Below, one piece after another: positions 1 through 9,605 of a DNA stretch of 64,000 nt. The stretch is taken from contig CP074382.1 of assembly GCA_022041995.1 (NCBI GenBank), positions 248,001 through 312,000 on the forward strand. Direction: 5' to 3'. The DNA is from Cupriavidus necator. Its GTDB lineage: Bacteria > Pseudomonadota > Gammaproteobacteria > Burkholderiales > Burkholderiaceae. A program made the position numbers and the translations under genes. How positions within the stretch are numbered: position 1 is the first letter of the stretch; the number at the start of each line of letters is the position of its first letter. Under the pieces are notes generated by a model, which was not told where the DNA came from, did not search any database, and worked only from the letters and a program-made list of their open reading frames with translations.

Positions 1-173
1 GCCTAGGCAATGCCATAGCGTGCCAGCTTCTGTAGGTCGACATTTATCGACAGCATCGGAAATCCGGTCGCTGTTGGTCATGCATCGCCGGCGCTCGGAA
101 CGGGCATAAACACACATGATATTGCCAAGGATTCTGAATACGCACGTCAGCAGAGTTGCGCGGTATTTTAGGC

Positions 174-1653
174 CACCTCATTACACACAACTCCTGGCGG
201 CTGGTGCGCCGCAGAAAGTCGTTTACGGTCAATGACATAGCGGGTGGGGTTGTAAACTCTTTCGGATTGTCGTTCACTCTTGCATTTTGGACGGCACATG
301 CAGCGAGAGGCAACGAGTTGGGCAGCGGCAGAATTCAAGGACATTGACTTGGGCGACCAGCGCCTGAATAAGCGGGCGGTGCTGCTAGCGGAGCGACTCG
401 CAGAGAAGCCGACGGCAAGCATACCGAGTGCGTGCGGCGGCTGGGCGGAAACGGCTGCTGCGTACCGCTTCCTGGCTCAGGATGAATTGGACTGGCGCGA
501 TATTCTGGCGCCCCATTGGCAGAGCTCAGCCGAGCGGATGCGAGCTTGCGAAGTGGTGCTATGCATCCAAGACACCACGGAGCTGGACTTTAACGGCCAG
601 GCCATCGCAGGCCTGGGACCGCTGTCGTATGAGGCGCAACGCGGGCTATATCTGCACCCGACTTACGCGGTAACGCCAGCGCGCGAACCGCTGGGCGTGC
701 TCGACGCCTACATGTGGGCGCGCGAGCCCAAGGGTGCGGATGGCGTGCGCCCCGGCATCAAGGAAAGCACCCGCTGGACTGAAGGATATGAGCGGGTCGC
801 CGAACAGGCGGCCGCACTGCCTGCCACGCGACTCGTCTATGTGGCTGACCGAGAGTCGGACATCATGGCGCTGATGGTCAAGGCAAAGGAGTTGGGCCAC
901 CCGGCGGATTGGCTACTGCGCTCGCAGCACAATCGCACCTTGCCTGGCGGCGGCAAGCTGTGGGACCAAGTAACTGCGGGCAAGCCAGTGGGCAGGATTC
1001 ACTTTACGCTGGCAGCCCGTCAGGCTCAGCCAGCGCGCGCGGTACGGCAGCAGGTGTGGGCGCAACGTGTTGCGTTGCCTGATGCTGCAGGCGGCGTGGT
1101 GAGTGCCACTTGTATCGTCGCCCGGGAGGTCGACCCGCCGGCCGGCGTCAAGCCGATTGAATGGCGACTGCTGAGTAATCGCGAGGTGGACGACCTTGAC
1201 GCAGCGGCGCAGCTTATTGACTGGTACCGCGCGCGTTGGGAGGTGGAATTGTTCTTTCATGTGCTCAAGAACGGCTGTCGGGTCGAGGCATTGCAACTCG
1301 CATCGATGGCACGGCTTGAGCGTGCCTTGGCGCTGTTCATGGTGGTGGCATGGCGCATCGCTCGGTTGATGCGACTGGGCCGAACTTGCCCGGACCTGGA
1401 TGCAGGGCTGTTGTTCGAGCGCGATGAATGGCGCGCGGCATTCATTCTCAACAAGAAGAAGCCGCCGAAGACGTCACCGCGTCTGAATGAGGTCGTGCGC
1501 TTGGTCGCTATGCTCGGCGGCTTCCTGGCGCGCAAAGGCGACGGCGAACCCGGAGTCAAGACCATCTGGCAAGGCCTGCAGCGAGTGGTGGATTTCGCCG
1601 CCGGTCTCCGGTATGCCCGTGAACTTGACGACTGAGATGTGTGTAATCAAATG
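174..1653 (+). mobile_element. IS4-family (IS50-like) insertion sequence
   Basis: The element is bounded by imperfect terminal inverted repeats (left begins CACCTCATTACACACA; right, reverse-complemented, begins CATTTGATTACACACA) and by a perfect 9-bp direct repeat ATTTTAGGC at 165-173 and 1654-1662, the size expected for the IS50 group. It holds one transposase gene filling nearly its whole 1480 bp. Intact repeats, an intact target duplication and an intact gene suggest a fairly recent insertion. Confidence 0.85.
298..1635 (+). CDS. IS4-family (Tn5/IS50-like) transposase
   Basis: DDE transposase of about 445 residues, the usual length for the IS50 group. The N-terminal Tn5-like domain (WAAAEF...DLGDQRLNKR) is followed by the first catalytic Asp in DTTELDF (about residue 92), the second in ADRES (about 183), and the IS4 signature Y-2-R-3-E-6-K in WYRARWEVELFFHVLK (about 309-324). 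All catalytic residues are present. An in-frame ATG lies six codons upstream at 280; I prefer 298, where the MQREATSW homology begins. It acts only on its own element ends. No frameshift seen. Confidence 0.9.
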   Translation: MQREATSWAAAEFKDIDLGDQRLNKRAVLLAERLAEKPTASIPSACGGWAETAAAYRFLAQDELDWRDILAPHWQSSAERMRACEVVLCIQDTTELDFNGQAIAGLGPLSYEAQRGLYLHPTYAVTPAREPLGVLDAYMWAREPKGADGVRPGIKESTRWTEGYERVAEQAAALPATRLVYVADRESDIMALMVKAKELGHPADWLLRSQHNRTLPGGGKLWDQVTAGKPVGRIHFTLAARQAQPARAVRQQVWAQRVALPDAAGGVVSATCIVAREVDPPAGVKPIEWRLLSNREVDDLDAAAQLIDWYRARWEVELFFHVLKNGCRVEALQLASMARLERALALFMVVAWRIARLMRLGRTCPDLDAGLLFERDEWRAAFILNKKKPPKTSPRLNEVVRLVAMLGGFLARKGDGEPGVKTIWQGLQRVVDFAAGLRYARELDD

Positions 1654-2009
1654 ATTTTAGGCACGCCTGAGCTAACCGGCGCAGACTCGGCGGCGATCAT
1701 GAACCATCTTCGACGAACTTGTGATGCTCGGGGATTCCCACTAGTTCGCGCAGATCGGACCTGTCCGTATTTTTGTGTGCGAGGCGGTTTTGAATTTTGT
1801 TAGCCTCGGGCAGCGGTAAATCGCTCGCCATACAGGATAGCAAACTGGTTCATGGCGGACTTCCAGTCATAAGTCGTGCGAACGGACTTGGTCAGTACGT
1901 TGCGCAGTGCCAGCCACAGCAACTTGATCGCAGCTTCATCCGAAGGGAAGTGGCCACGGGTCTTGATGATCTTGCGCAACTGCATGTTCAAGCTCTCAAT
2001 GGCATTGGT

Positions 2010-3539
2010 AACCGGCATGATAGGAACCGGTGCCCTCTCACTCCTCACCGCGTAACTTGGTGTATGGTTCGACCATCCGGGACAGGGGCACCGGGGAGCA
2101 CTTCGGGTGGGCAGGCCGTTCATATACGTTGAGCTGCGAGCTCGTGTTAGTAGTTGGCCGCCCCTGCGACCCGCCCGGTTGCGCTGCGAGCGCGAATCCG
2201 TAGTTGTCGTGCTGTCCCACCGGCTCCCATTTGCGATGTTTCCCGTGGGAGACGCCAATGCGAGTGATAGGACTGGATGTATCGCGATCGGTGGCCGAGA
2301 TCGCCTATTTGGAGAACGGCCTGCTACGCGCCGGCGGGCGCGTCGGACTGCGACGCGACGAGCTGGAACGCTTTGCTGCCAAGCTAAAGCCCGACGACCA
2401 CGCGATACTCGAGGCGACCGGCAACACGATCGCCATCGCGAATGTGCTGACAGGTCATGTCGGCAGAGTGATCGTCGCCAACCCCTTGCAAGTCCGCCTG
2501 ATCGCAGAAGCCCGCGTGAAGACGGATAAGATCGATGATGCGATCCTTGCGCAACTCTATGCGAGTGGCTTCCTGCCCGAGGTCTGGATTCCAGACGAGG
2601 CCACGCAACCGATGCGGCGGCAGGTGTCGCGCCGCGCCCAGATCGTGCGGCAGCGAACGCGGCTCAAGAATGAGATTCACGCTGTCCTTGCTGCACATCT
2701 CATCGAGCGGTGTCCCGCGACAGACCTGTTTGGCAAGAAAGGGCGGACCTGGCTGAGCCTGCAGCCGCTACCCATGGACGAACGCATCGGGGTCGACCAG
2801 CGGTTGCATGAGCTCGATAGGCTGGCAGAGAATCTGCAGCAGGTTGAGCGCATCCTGGCCCAATCCGCTATTCAGGATGACAGGCTGCGCAAGCTGCTGA
2901 CCATCACCGGCATCAACACCACCGTTGCGATCGGGTTGATCTCGGCCATCGGCGATATCGCTCGCTTTCGCTCGCCGGAGAAATTGGTCAGCTACTTTGG
3001 CCTCAATCCTTCGGTCTACCAATCCGGCCTGCAGCCTGCAAAGCATGGACGCATCAGCAAGCGCGGACGTTCCTACGCACGTGCCATGCTGGTCGAGGCT
3101 GCCTGGGCCGCCGCCCAATCGGCCGGCCCCGTCCGAGCCTTCTTCCTACGTGTCCGCGATCGTCGCGGTCAGCAGATCGCGGCTGTTGCCACGGCACGCA
3201 AGCTGGCAATCATCGTCTGGCACGTCCTCACGCGTAACGAATCCTTCGCCTGGGATCGCCCAGCGCTGACTGCGCGAAAGACCCGTAAGCTGGAACTGCA
3301 GGCAGGCGTGCCTCCTGCGCGTCGCGGTAGCCGCAAGGGGTCCGCTGCCGCCTACAATCTGAAGTCCGTCCGGGATCTGGAGCGTGCAGCCGGCGAGCAA
3401 GCCGAGCAGGCTTACCAACGCCTGTTCTCGCGCTGGAAGCAAGCGCGACCGCAGGCGACTGCGGTACGCGCTCCGTGGCCACCAATACGGACGCCTTAAG
3501 CGAGTGAGAGAGCGGCTGGCGCTTGTCAACTTCATCCGT
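2010..3539 (+). mobile_element. IS110-family element nested in the IS256 element
   Basis: Boundaries are inferred from where the host transposase reading breaks: TNAIESLN stops making sense at 2009/2010 and RRVIYTT resumes at 3540. The roughly 1.53-kb insert has no evident long inverted repeats and no clear duplication, as expected for IS110 elements. The exact ends are uncertain by a few bases. The 230 bp upstream of its gene hold no other gene. Confidence 0.75.
2258..3499 (+). CDS. IS110-family (DEDD) transposase
   Basis: About 413 residues, complete. The N-terminal RuvC-like DEDD domain shows the first Asp in MRVIGLDVS, a Glu in ILEATGN, and paired Asp residues in KTDKIDDA followed by LYASGFLPEVW. 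The C-terminal Transposase_20 region reads LLTITGINTTVAIGLIS and SYFGLNPSVYQSG. Start chosen at 2258, where RVIGLDVS homology begins; the frame is open upstream to 2204 without homology. DEDD enzymes recombine their own ends site-specifically. Confidence 0.88.
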   Translation: MRVIGLDVSRSVAEIAYLENGLLRAGGRVGLRRDELERFAAKLKPDDHAILEATGNTIAIANVLTGHVGRVIVANPLQVRLIAEARVKTDKIDDAILAQLYASGFLPEVWIPDEATQPMRRQVSRRAQIVRQRTRLKNEIHAVLAAHLIERCPATDLFGKKGRTWLSLQPLPMDERIGVDQRLHELDRLAENLQQVERILAQSAIQDDRLRKLLTITGINTTVAIGLISAIGDIARFRSPEKLVSYFGLNPSVYQSGLQPAKHGRISKRGRSYARAMLVEAAWAAAQSAGPVRAFFLRVRDRRGQQIAAVATARKLAIIVWHVLTRNESFAWDRPALTARKTRKLELQAGVPPARRGSRKGSAAAYNLKSVRDLERAAGEQAEQAYQRLFSRWKQARPQATAVRAPWPPIRTP

Positions 3540-3876
3540 TGTGTAGATCACACGCCGGATATCGGGCGGGAACACGAAGAACGGTATGACGTGCTCCCAG
3601 ACACGTCGCCATGACTGCACGATCATTGGGTACTTGGCGCCCCACGGACCGTCGGCGAAGGCCTCCAGCGCCTGCCCGGCCTCCTGTTCGCTGACCGCGC
3701 TGTAGATGGGCCGCAGCGCCTGTGCCAGCACCTTGCGCTCCTTGTAGTTGGCGTAGTCCAGGCTGTTGCGGATCAAATGCACAATGCAGGTCTGCACCGT
3801 CGTGCGGGGATAGGCCGTGGTCACGGCTTCGGTCAACCCCTTGAGGCCATCGACCACCGCGATCAGGATGTCCTGG

Positions 3877-5326
3877 GCGGATTCAACCGGTCGTCGCAAC
3901 ACCTTTGATGGAGGAGGTGTTTATGGGGCGACCAGCGGGGTGGATGCAGAAGTTGACAGGGCGAGGAGCGATGCGCTCGCCAGGTGCGCCGTCGCATCGG
4001 CGCGAGATCGAGCGTCTATTTTGGGAGCAGATCGCCACCGGTATCACGAGCGAGAGAGCAGCAGAGGCAGTTGGCGTGTCGCAGGCGGTAGGCGCCCGCT
4101 GGTTCCGCTATCGTGGCGGCATGCCACTATTCATGTCGAGCCCCATATCCGGGAGGTACTTGTCGTTCGCGGAGCGAGAAGAGATTGGGCTACTATCGCT
4201 GCAGGGCGTCGGAGTACGCGAGATCGCTCGCCGTATCGGACGCAGCCCGTCAACGGTCTCCCGGGAACTGACACGTAACGCTGCAACTCGTGGCGGCCAG
4301 CTTCAGTATCGGGCTTCGGTTGCGCAGTGGAAGGCGGAACTGGTTGCCAAAAGACCCAAACCATCGAAACTGGTGACTAACCCACGGCTGCGCCACTACG
4401 TGCAAGACCGCTTGGAGGGCAAGGTTCGCGACGCTAATGGCCGTGAGATTTCAGGGCCTCGGCAAGCGCCGTTCAAAGGGAGAAACAAGCCGCATCGCGG
4501 TGACCGCAAATGGGTCAATGGCTGGTCGCCCGAGCAGATTTCCAACCGGCTGCAGATCGACTTCCCGGATGACGAATCCATGCGCCTCTCTCACGAAGCC
4601 ATTTACCAAGCGCTCTATATCCAGGGCCGCGGCGCTCTCAAGCGCGAGCTGGTCAGCTGTCTGCGCACTGGGCGGGCGTTGCGCGTACCGAGGGCTAGGG
4701 CACAAGCCAAGACCTGGGCGCACGTTAGCGAGGATGTGATGATCTCTAACCGGCCTGCAGAAGCGCAGGATCGTGCTGTGCCAGGGCATTGGGAGGGTGA
4801 CCTGATCATCGGCCTGAACCGGTCCGCGATTGGAACGCTGGTCGAGCGATCAAGCCGATTCACCATGCTCGTCCACCTGCCTCGGGAGAAAGGCTATGGG
4901 TCGACTCCCCGGACGAAGAATGGCCCCGCACTGGCTGGCTACGGAGCTGTCACGATGGCCAATGCGCTCAAGAAGACCGTGACCGACATGCCTGCCCAGT
5001 TGTGGCGGTCATTGACTTGGGATCGTGGCAAGGAACTATCTGATCACGCCCGCTTCACCGTCGAGTCCGGGGTAAAGGTATTCTTCGCCGACCCTCACAG
5101 TCCATGGCAGCGCGGCACGAACGAGAACACGAACGGTCTTCTGCGACAATACTTTCCAAAGGGCACAGACCTATCCCGTTGGAGCGCTCGAGAGATCCAG
5201 GCCGTTGCCAATGCACTGAATACCAGGCCCCGAAAAACGCTTGGTTGGAAGACACCTGCCGAAGCCCTGGACCAATATCTAAAATCTGTTCAACAATCTA
5301 TTGTTGCGACGACCGGTTGAATCCGC
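3877..5326 (+). mobile_element. IS30-family element nested in the IS256 element
   Basis: 1450 bp, with perfect 25-bp inverted repeats (left begins GCGGATTCAACCGGTCG at 3877; right is its exact complement ending at 5326). Flanked by CCTGG at 3872-3876 and 5327-5331. Removing the element plus one copy restores the host IS256 reading GCQ-DILIAVVDGL. The apparent 5-bp duplication is slightly long for IS30, and a shared GGG makes the exact cut ambiguous by a base or two. Confidence 0.88.
3923..5320 (+). CDS. IS30-family transposase
   Basis: About 465 residues. Helix-turn-helix around residues 80-115 (VREIARRIGRSPSTVSRELT), then an IS30 DDE core: first Asp in HWEGDLIIG (about 292), second in TWDRGKELSDH (about 367), Glu in RGTNENTNGLLRQ (about 400). 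Start at 3923 is supported by GGAGGAG seven bases upstream; an in-frame ATG at 3908 is less well placed. The stop lies inside the right inverted repeat, as is common for compact elements. Intact and probably functional. Confidence 0.9.
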   Translation: MGRPAGWMQKLTGRGAMRSPGAPSHRREIERLFWEQIATGITSERAAEAVGVSQAVGARWFRYRGGMPLFMSSPISGRYLSFAEREEIGLLSLQGVGVREIARRIGRSPSTVSRELTRNAATRGGQLQYRASVAQWKAELVAKRPKPSKLVTNPRLRHYVQDRLEGKVRDANGREISGPRQAPFKGRNKPHRGDRKWVNGWSPEQISNRLQIDFPDDESMRLSHEAIYQALYIQGRGALKRELVSCLRTGRALRVPRARAQAKTWAHVSEDVMISNRPAEAQDRAVPGHWEGDLIIGLNRSAIGTLVERSSRFTMLVHLPREKGYGSTPRTKNGPALAGYGAVTMANALKKTVTDMPAQLWRSLTWDRGKELSDHARFTVESGVKVFFADPHSPWQRGTNENTNGLLRQYFPKGTDLSRWSAREIQAVANALNTRPRKTLGWKTPAEALDQYLKSVQQSIVATTG

Positions 5327-6214
5327 CCTGGCAGCCTCGGTTCTTGAGTTCATTGAAGACCTTGAGCCAGAACTTGGCGCCTTCGGTCTGCTCGACCCAC
5401 AGGCCCAGCACATCGCGCTGACCGTTAGCCTGGATGCCCAAGGCCAGGTACACGGCCTTATTGCTGACGATGCCGCCATCGCGGATCTTGACCCGCAATG
5501 CGTCGAAGAACACGACCGGGTACATTGCCTCGAGCGGGCGGTTCTGCCAGGCGATGGTCTCGGCCATAACCTCGTCGGTGACCGAGCTGATGAAGTCCGG
5601 GGAGACGTCGGTTCCGTAGTTCTCGGCCAGAAACGCCTGGATCTCGCGCACGCTCATGCCGCGCGCGTGCATGGCAATAATGCGCTCATCGAAGCCGGTA
5701 AAGCGCCGCTCGTGCTTTGGGATCAGAACCGGCTCGAAGCTGCCATCGCGATCGCGTGGCAACTCGACCCGCACCGGGCCGCGCTCGGTGATCACGGTCT
5801 TGCCACTGAGGCCGTTGCGCGCATTGGACTGCTCGGCCGGCTTGGGCTCGCCTGGTTTCTAGCCCAAGTGCATGCTCATCTCGGCGCTCATCGCCCGTTC
5901 GATGATGGCCTTGTTGAACGCCAGCATCAGATCCTGGACGTCGCCGGGCGACATCGGCCCTTTAACCAGCTCGTCAAGCAAGCCCTCAGGCAAAGCAGGC
6001 AACGGCCCGCGGGCCGCCGCCTGGGACGCCACCGTACGTTTCTTCTTCATCGGCATATCCATGTTCACTACCTCTCATGATATGCCTCGCACACAAAATT
6101 CCGGATAGGTCCCGCAGATCCGACTTCAACCCAATCGCAACTGCAACTTGCCGAGCAGCTTCGCGCCGAAAACACCGGCATTAAGCAAGCCGATCAACAA
6201 CCAACCCATAGGGA

Positions 6215-6466
6215 TCAACAGGCGTGATGGCCGGCATATGCAGCCCGTCCCGCCCTGCTTGTCATAGGCGGAAAGACATACCAGCCACCGTCGCCGTGGC
6301 GGAAGAACATGATCGACAGCGTTCCCGTAGCGCGGTTGGACTCCACACAAACGAAACGGCTGTGGCAGTCGCGCAGTCGCCCCGTGCTGATAACTCGCGG
6401 CGGATTCGTCACGGTTGGCGCCAGCCATTTTTCAACCATCGACCGCAATGACTTCTCTGCTCCCAT
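6215..6466 (-). CDS. Small hypothetical protein, 83 aa
   Basis: The start at 6466 is supported by GGAGGAA just upstream. The sequence (MGAEKSLRSMVEKWLAPT..., later TLSIMFFRHGDGGWYVFPP) has the composition of a folded small protein, and I recall similar plasmid-borne hypothetical proteins in Burkholderiales; no function is known to me. The C-terminal 20 residues (TSRAGRAAYAGHHAC) look less protein-like. It lies directly beside the IS256 composite, whose insertion did not break it. Confidence 0.55.
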   Translation of the reverse strand: MGAEKSLRSMVEKWLAPTVTNPPRVISTGRLRDCHSRFVCVESNRATGTLSIMFFRHGDGGWYVFPPMTSRAGRAAYAGHHAC

Positions 6467-6611
6467 GCTTCCTCCATTAGCGGAGTGCTGCGGCACTGTC
6501 GTGCCGATTCTGTAGCTCCGTGATGCCATCGTATGTGGCACGATCACACCCCGCACTCAGGGGTGTATGAAAGCGCGACCAGGCTCTCCTGATTACACTG
6601 CAGGAAAATCC

Positions 6612-7165
6612 CTAATGTCGCAAGAAAAGCGACGCCGGCTCTTCCTGCGTGAAGCCACGCTGGATCGCAAAGCGAATCCGTTCGGCATTGTGTTTTGCAC
6701 GCCCGGCTTTTGCATCAACTGCGTCTTGTGGGTGCTGATCGTCTTGGCGCTCAGCGAAAGCGAATTGGAGATTCATCCACGGTCTGACCGGCAGCGAGCC
6801 GCTGAAATGGTACTCGCGGTCGAAGAGCACTTCATTGTGCGCGAGCATCGATGCCGCTGGTGAAAGATCATGGCATCGACCAGGGCGGATCGATGAACTT
6901 GCCACGCAAGTTTGCGAATGGCCCGGGGCAGGATCTCGAGATCGCAGTCTTTTGTCACATAGCTAATGTCATGGCGCGCGCGCAAGGTAACTTGCGCTTC
7001 GTCGTGCATGCTGAAAATCAGGATGCTGAGGCCGGGCCATTCATCTTGCACGCGGCAAATCAGGTCACCACCACCTGCTTCAGACTACTGCGAACCATGG
7101 CGTGGTCGTCCGCAATTGAAACTCAGATCGCCAGGGAAGACGATAGGAATCTTGCCGCTCGTCAT
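6612..7165 (-). pseudogene. Decayed NarL/FixJ-type response regulator
   Basis: Minus-strand reading begins MTSGKIPIV at 7165, then in another frame DDHAMVRSSLKQ (acidic pocket and N-terminal helix), then DEWPGLSILIFSMHDEAQVTLRA and YVTKDCDLEILPRAIRKLA (the Lys switch region), and finally remnants of the LuxR helix-turn-helix (LFDREY..., NAERIRFAIQRGFTQEE). These pieces sit in different frames and the segment holding the phospho-acceptor Asp is missing, so no complete product can be made. No cognate histidine kinase is visible nearby. Confidence 0.7.
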
Positions 7166-7612
7166 GCGATCTATGCTCAGCGCGCGAGCGCGACCCACAT
7201 CGCTGCTCACGCCACAGGCGCAGCTGGTCGCCAATCGGCACGGGCACTCTCAACTCGGAGGCGAGATTGCACCTGTCCAGCGGCAACAAGCCAGGCGCCC
7301 GTCTGGCTGCATGAATAGGCGACACTGCCTTGACGCGCGCCGGCAAGGTCCATTTGGGTGTGGACAACGCTGCGCTATTTTGTTCGCGGTATATATAACG
7401 CCGGCCAGCGAACAGGAACGGGCTCGCGTCCAAGCACAGAACTGCAAGCGATTCGGCTGCCAGAAGCCAGTAAAGACTTGGTCCGGCAGCCAAGAAGTTG
7501 TTTCGTAGAATCCAACTTCGGCTGGGCAAACGCTTTCCGCTGCTCGCGTTCGTTGGACTTTGAACCCATGCTTGTTCGTCCGGTACCCATGCTGCTAAGT
7601 GCATAACACGTC

Positions 7613-8485
7613 CTAAGTTCGCTCCCCCATCACTTTGCTTCTACGCCAGCGACGACGATCAAACGGAAACATAAGGTAATCGCGCACCGTAAGCGGTTCC
7701 GGCTGTCCTCGGAGACCAACTTCCGGCCACTCATTCTTATCTGGCCAGTATGCCGTGCGAAATATTGTGTCCCAGATGGTTGTAAATACCCCATAGTTTC
7801 GGTGCCGGTGACGCGGATCCGATGAGTGGTGAATGCGGTGGAACTTATTGTCGCCAATGATGTACCGAAGCCGTCCAAGATTGATACGGGTACTAGAGTG
7901 TACAAGATGGATTTGGAAGGAAATTATTGTCATAGCAACGACAGGCACTATGCCGGATTCGAAGTGAATCAATGCAAGAGGTAGTGCTACAAACGCGGCA
8001 TAAACGATGGGCTCCGAAAGGTAGTGAGTGCAGTTCCACGCCGTCAGTTCGCGGATCGAATGGTGACTAGCGTGCATGCGCCAAAGAAATGGAACAGCAT
8101 GCTGAGCTCGGTGCATCCAGTAGTAAAAGAAATCGCCGGCAATCGCGACTAGGACCCCCGAGAGGATGGCCAATCCAGCGTTCAATATTGCGTTGTCAGA
8201 GTGAAGCAACGCACCGAAATTGATCGTGATAAGCGGCTTAATTCCAAACGAAGCTAGGCCTGCCGCATATAAATTCCATATTACCGCACCGAATCCGATT
8301 CGGATAATCCAATTTCGTACTCCGCGAACGTATGAGGCAAAACTATATCGATAAGCTGGAAAAGTTAGTTCGAGCACAGCGCAAAAGGTCGCGAAGATTA
8401 GTACCAACTCGAACGCTTTCACGAAGAACTCGGTCATCTCATTAATATCAAGAACGTGCATCATGTGCTCCGGCGAATCAACCAA
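7613..8485 (-). CDS. Sterol desaturase / fatty-acid hydroxylase superfamily protein
   Basis: 290 residues, an integral-membrane di-iron oxygenase. Several hydrophobic segments (for example FVKAFELVLIFATFCAVLEL near the N-terminus and GLAILSGVLVAIAGDFFYYW) surround the His motifs: HRAQH (HxxxH), HASHH (HxxHH) and HRIHH (HxxHH), with extra His in HLVHS and HYLSEP. The family hydroxylates or desaturates lipid or sterol-like substrates in the membrane; the substrate here is unknown. First Met at 8485 used; MMHVLDIN at 8464 is an alternative. Its codon use looks more AT-rich than its neighbours and it stands alone among mobile DNA, suggesting import. No operon partner is visible. Confidence 0.85.
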   Translation of the reverse strand: MVDSPEHMMHVLDINEMTEFFVKAFELVLIFATFCAVLELTFPAYRYSFASYVRGVRNWIIRIGFGAVIWNLYAAGLASFGIKPLITINFGALLHSDNAILNAGLAILSGVLVAIAGDFFYYWMHRAQHAVPFLWRMHASHHSIRELTAWNCTHYLSEPIVYAAFVALPLALIHFESGIVPVVAMTIISFQIHLVHSSTRINLGRLRYIIGDNKFHRIHHSSDPRHRHRNYGVFTTIWDTIFRTAYWPDKNEWPEVGLRGQPEPLTVRDYLMFPFDRRRWRRSKVMGERT

Positions 8486-8659
8486 ACTACCCCAATCCTC
8501 ATCCAGGCCGCTTGTTTTTGGACCCTGGTAGGGCCTATGCTATTAATCCCCTCGTGATAGATTCCGCTTGATATCCCGTTTTGACATCCTGAATAAATTG
8601 CCCGCTGCCAGCTAGGCTGGGGCAACCTTGAAGCAGTTGTATGTCGCGCGGCAATCAAG

Positions 8660-9339
8660 GACCCCTCCTTGAGGGGGAGGCCGCGCCTATTGTCGAGAAC
8701 GATGCATATGTGCCCCAGAAGAGGCTTGAGTTTTGAACACCATCCTTAGCTTCCGCCCTTATGCCGGGGGAAGGCATTATCCGCACAATTAGACATCCGT
8801 CAAAAGGTACATTTCCCAATCGCGATCCTCAATCAAGACACGTCAAGCAAATCAGTATGAGACCACCAGAGACTTTACCAGGCCGAGGATTTGGACCTTG
8901 AAAAAACGCCCGACGCGAAGCCGGGCGCTATAAGGGACGCATTGGTGGGGAGACGTACCACCAACGCGGGAGCGCATGACCAGCGTGGCCCCGGGCAGTA
9001 TAATAGCCGCCTCCAACGGTCAGTACTATCAGATCTTGTCGAATTTTGCTTAAGGATTTCCTGATATGCAGCATTTCGTGTTAATTGTCCGTAAAGCGAC
9101 ACGGTTATACGTAAGCCGTAAGTCGCTGAAGGTGCAGGAACTTTGCTCCATTAGGGGCCAGGCCCAGTGGATCACAGAGCACGTGATTCCCCCACATCCG
9201 CCAAGAACACCCAAATGACAAATGTCCACACTCGCGATATAGTTAGTGTGTCGTCGAACGTTGTCATAAGGTTTAACAGCTCGCGAATTGTCTGATACCG
9301 GCAAAACGTGAATGACTCTCGCAGCAAGTCGCATCGTCG
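8660..9339. other. Gene-poor stretch with a minus-strand terminator
   Basis: No convincing coding region in either strand. A hairpin at about 8901-8930 (arms CGCCCG and CGGGCG on the minus strand, followed by TTTTTT) looks like a rho-independent terminator for a minus-strand gene that is no longer recognisable upstream of it. Confidence 0.4.
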
Positions 9340-9510
9340 AACCCCTTGGGTAGTAACACAGCCCTCCAAATTCACTGGCGTCGACGAATTCGTGAATTGC
9401 GCTGAAGCTCTTCACTGCACGCGGTATGCGACCCGAAGCGATCTCGTGTTGAATATAAGCCTTTCCTAATTCGATCGCGTTGGCGACGAAGTCGCTACCG
9501 CTGCATTCAT
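9340..9510 (-). pseudogene. Fragment of a small plasmid hypothetical gene
   Basis: A minus-strand reading FVANAIELGKAYIQHEIASG then RIPRAVKSFSAIHEFVDASE and FGGLC looks like genuine protein. The only ATG that could start it (9510, MNAAVA) is one frame away, so a base is missing near the start, and the C-terminal reading dissolves after GGLCYY. It lies downstream of the SbcC-like remnant on the same strand, separated by a hairpin-plus-T terminator at about 9551-9580 (arms GCCCGCAT / ATGCGGGC). Function unknown. Confidence 0.45.
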
Positions 9511-9605
9511 TGTGTCGTAAGTTGCCCTCTTGGAAGTCATTGGAAAAGCCCGCATCCCTTATGGGAATGCGGGCGTGATTAGAATGCAGAAACGGAGTCG
9601 CAGCG

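Larger units (their letters stand above)
1797..6068 (-). pseudogene. IS256-family transposase, split in three and with an amber stop
   Basis: Three collinear minus-strand pieces make one Mutator/IS256 transposase: the N-terminus (6068-5859, then on to about 5332, including VITERGPVRVELPRD and the first Asp region FFDALRVK), the middle (3871-3540, with second-Asp region IAVVDGLKGL and RRVIYTT), and the C-terminus (2009-1797, with the Glu motif NAIESLNMQLRK). Besides the two insertions, an in-frame TAG at 5859-5861 follows MSMHLG, where relatives continue; the reading frame is open on both sides. The gene was therefore probably dead independently of the insertions. Confidence 0.85.
1757..6112 (-). 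mobile_element. IS256-family element, broken by nested IS110 and IS30 elements
   Basis: The outer element has 28-bp inverted repeats with three mismatches (left begins GGACCTGTCCG at 1757, right ends at 6112) and a perfect 8-bp target duplication CGCAGATC at 1749-1756 and 6113-6120, the size typical of IS256. Its single minus-strand transposase gene is cut into three pieces by an IS110-family element (about 2010-3539) and an IS30-family element (3877-5326). Both guests went in after the host, because its own duplication still flanks the composite. Confidence 0.85.

Noticed and set aside
1..164. Left edge searched for a gene running in from outside
   Set aside because: No frame shows homology; the only longer ones are antisense to one another and Arg-rich.
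7080..7604. A 174-residue minus-strand open frame
   Set aside because: Composition is Arg/Ser/Pro-rich without any motif, and it overlaps the start of the response-regulator remnant in another frame; treated as non-coding.
8461..8658. 65-residue minus-strand frame upstream of the hydroxylase gene
   Set aside because: No recognisable pattern, and it overlaps the start of the better-supported gene.
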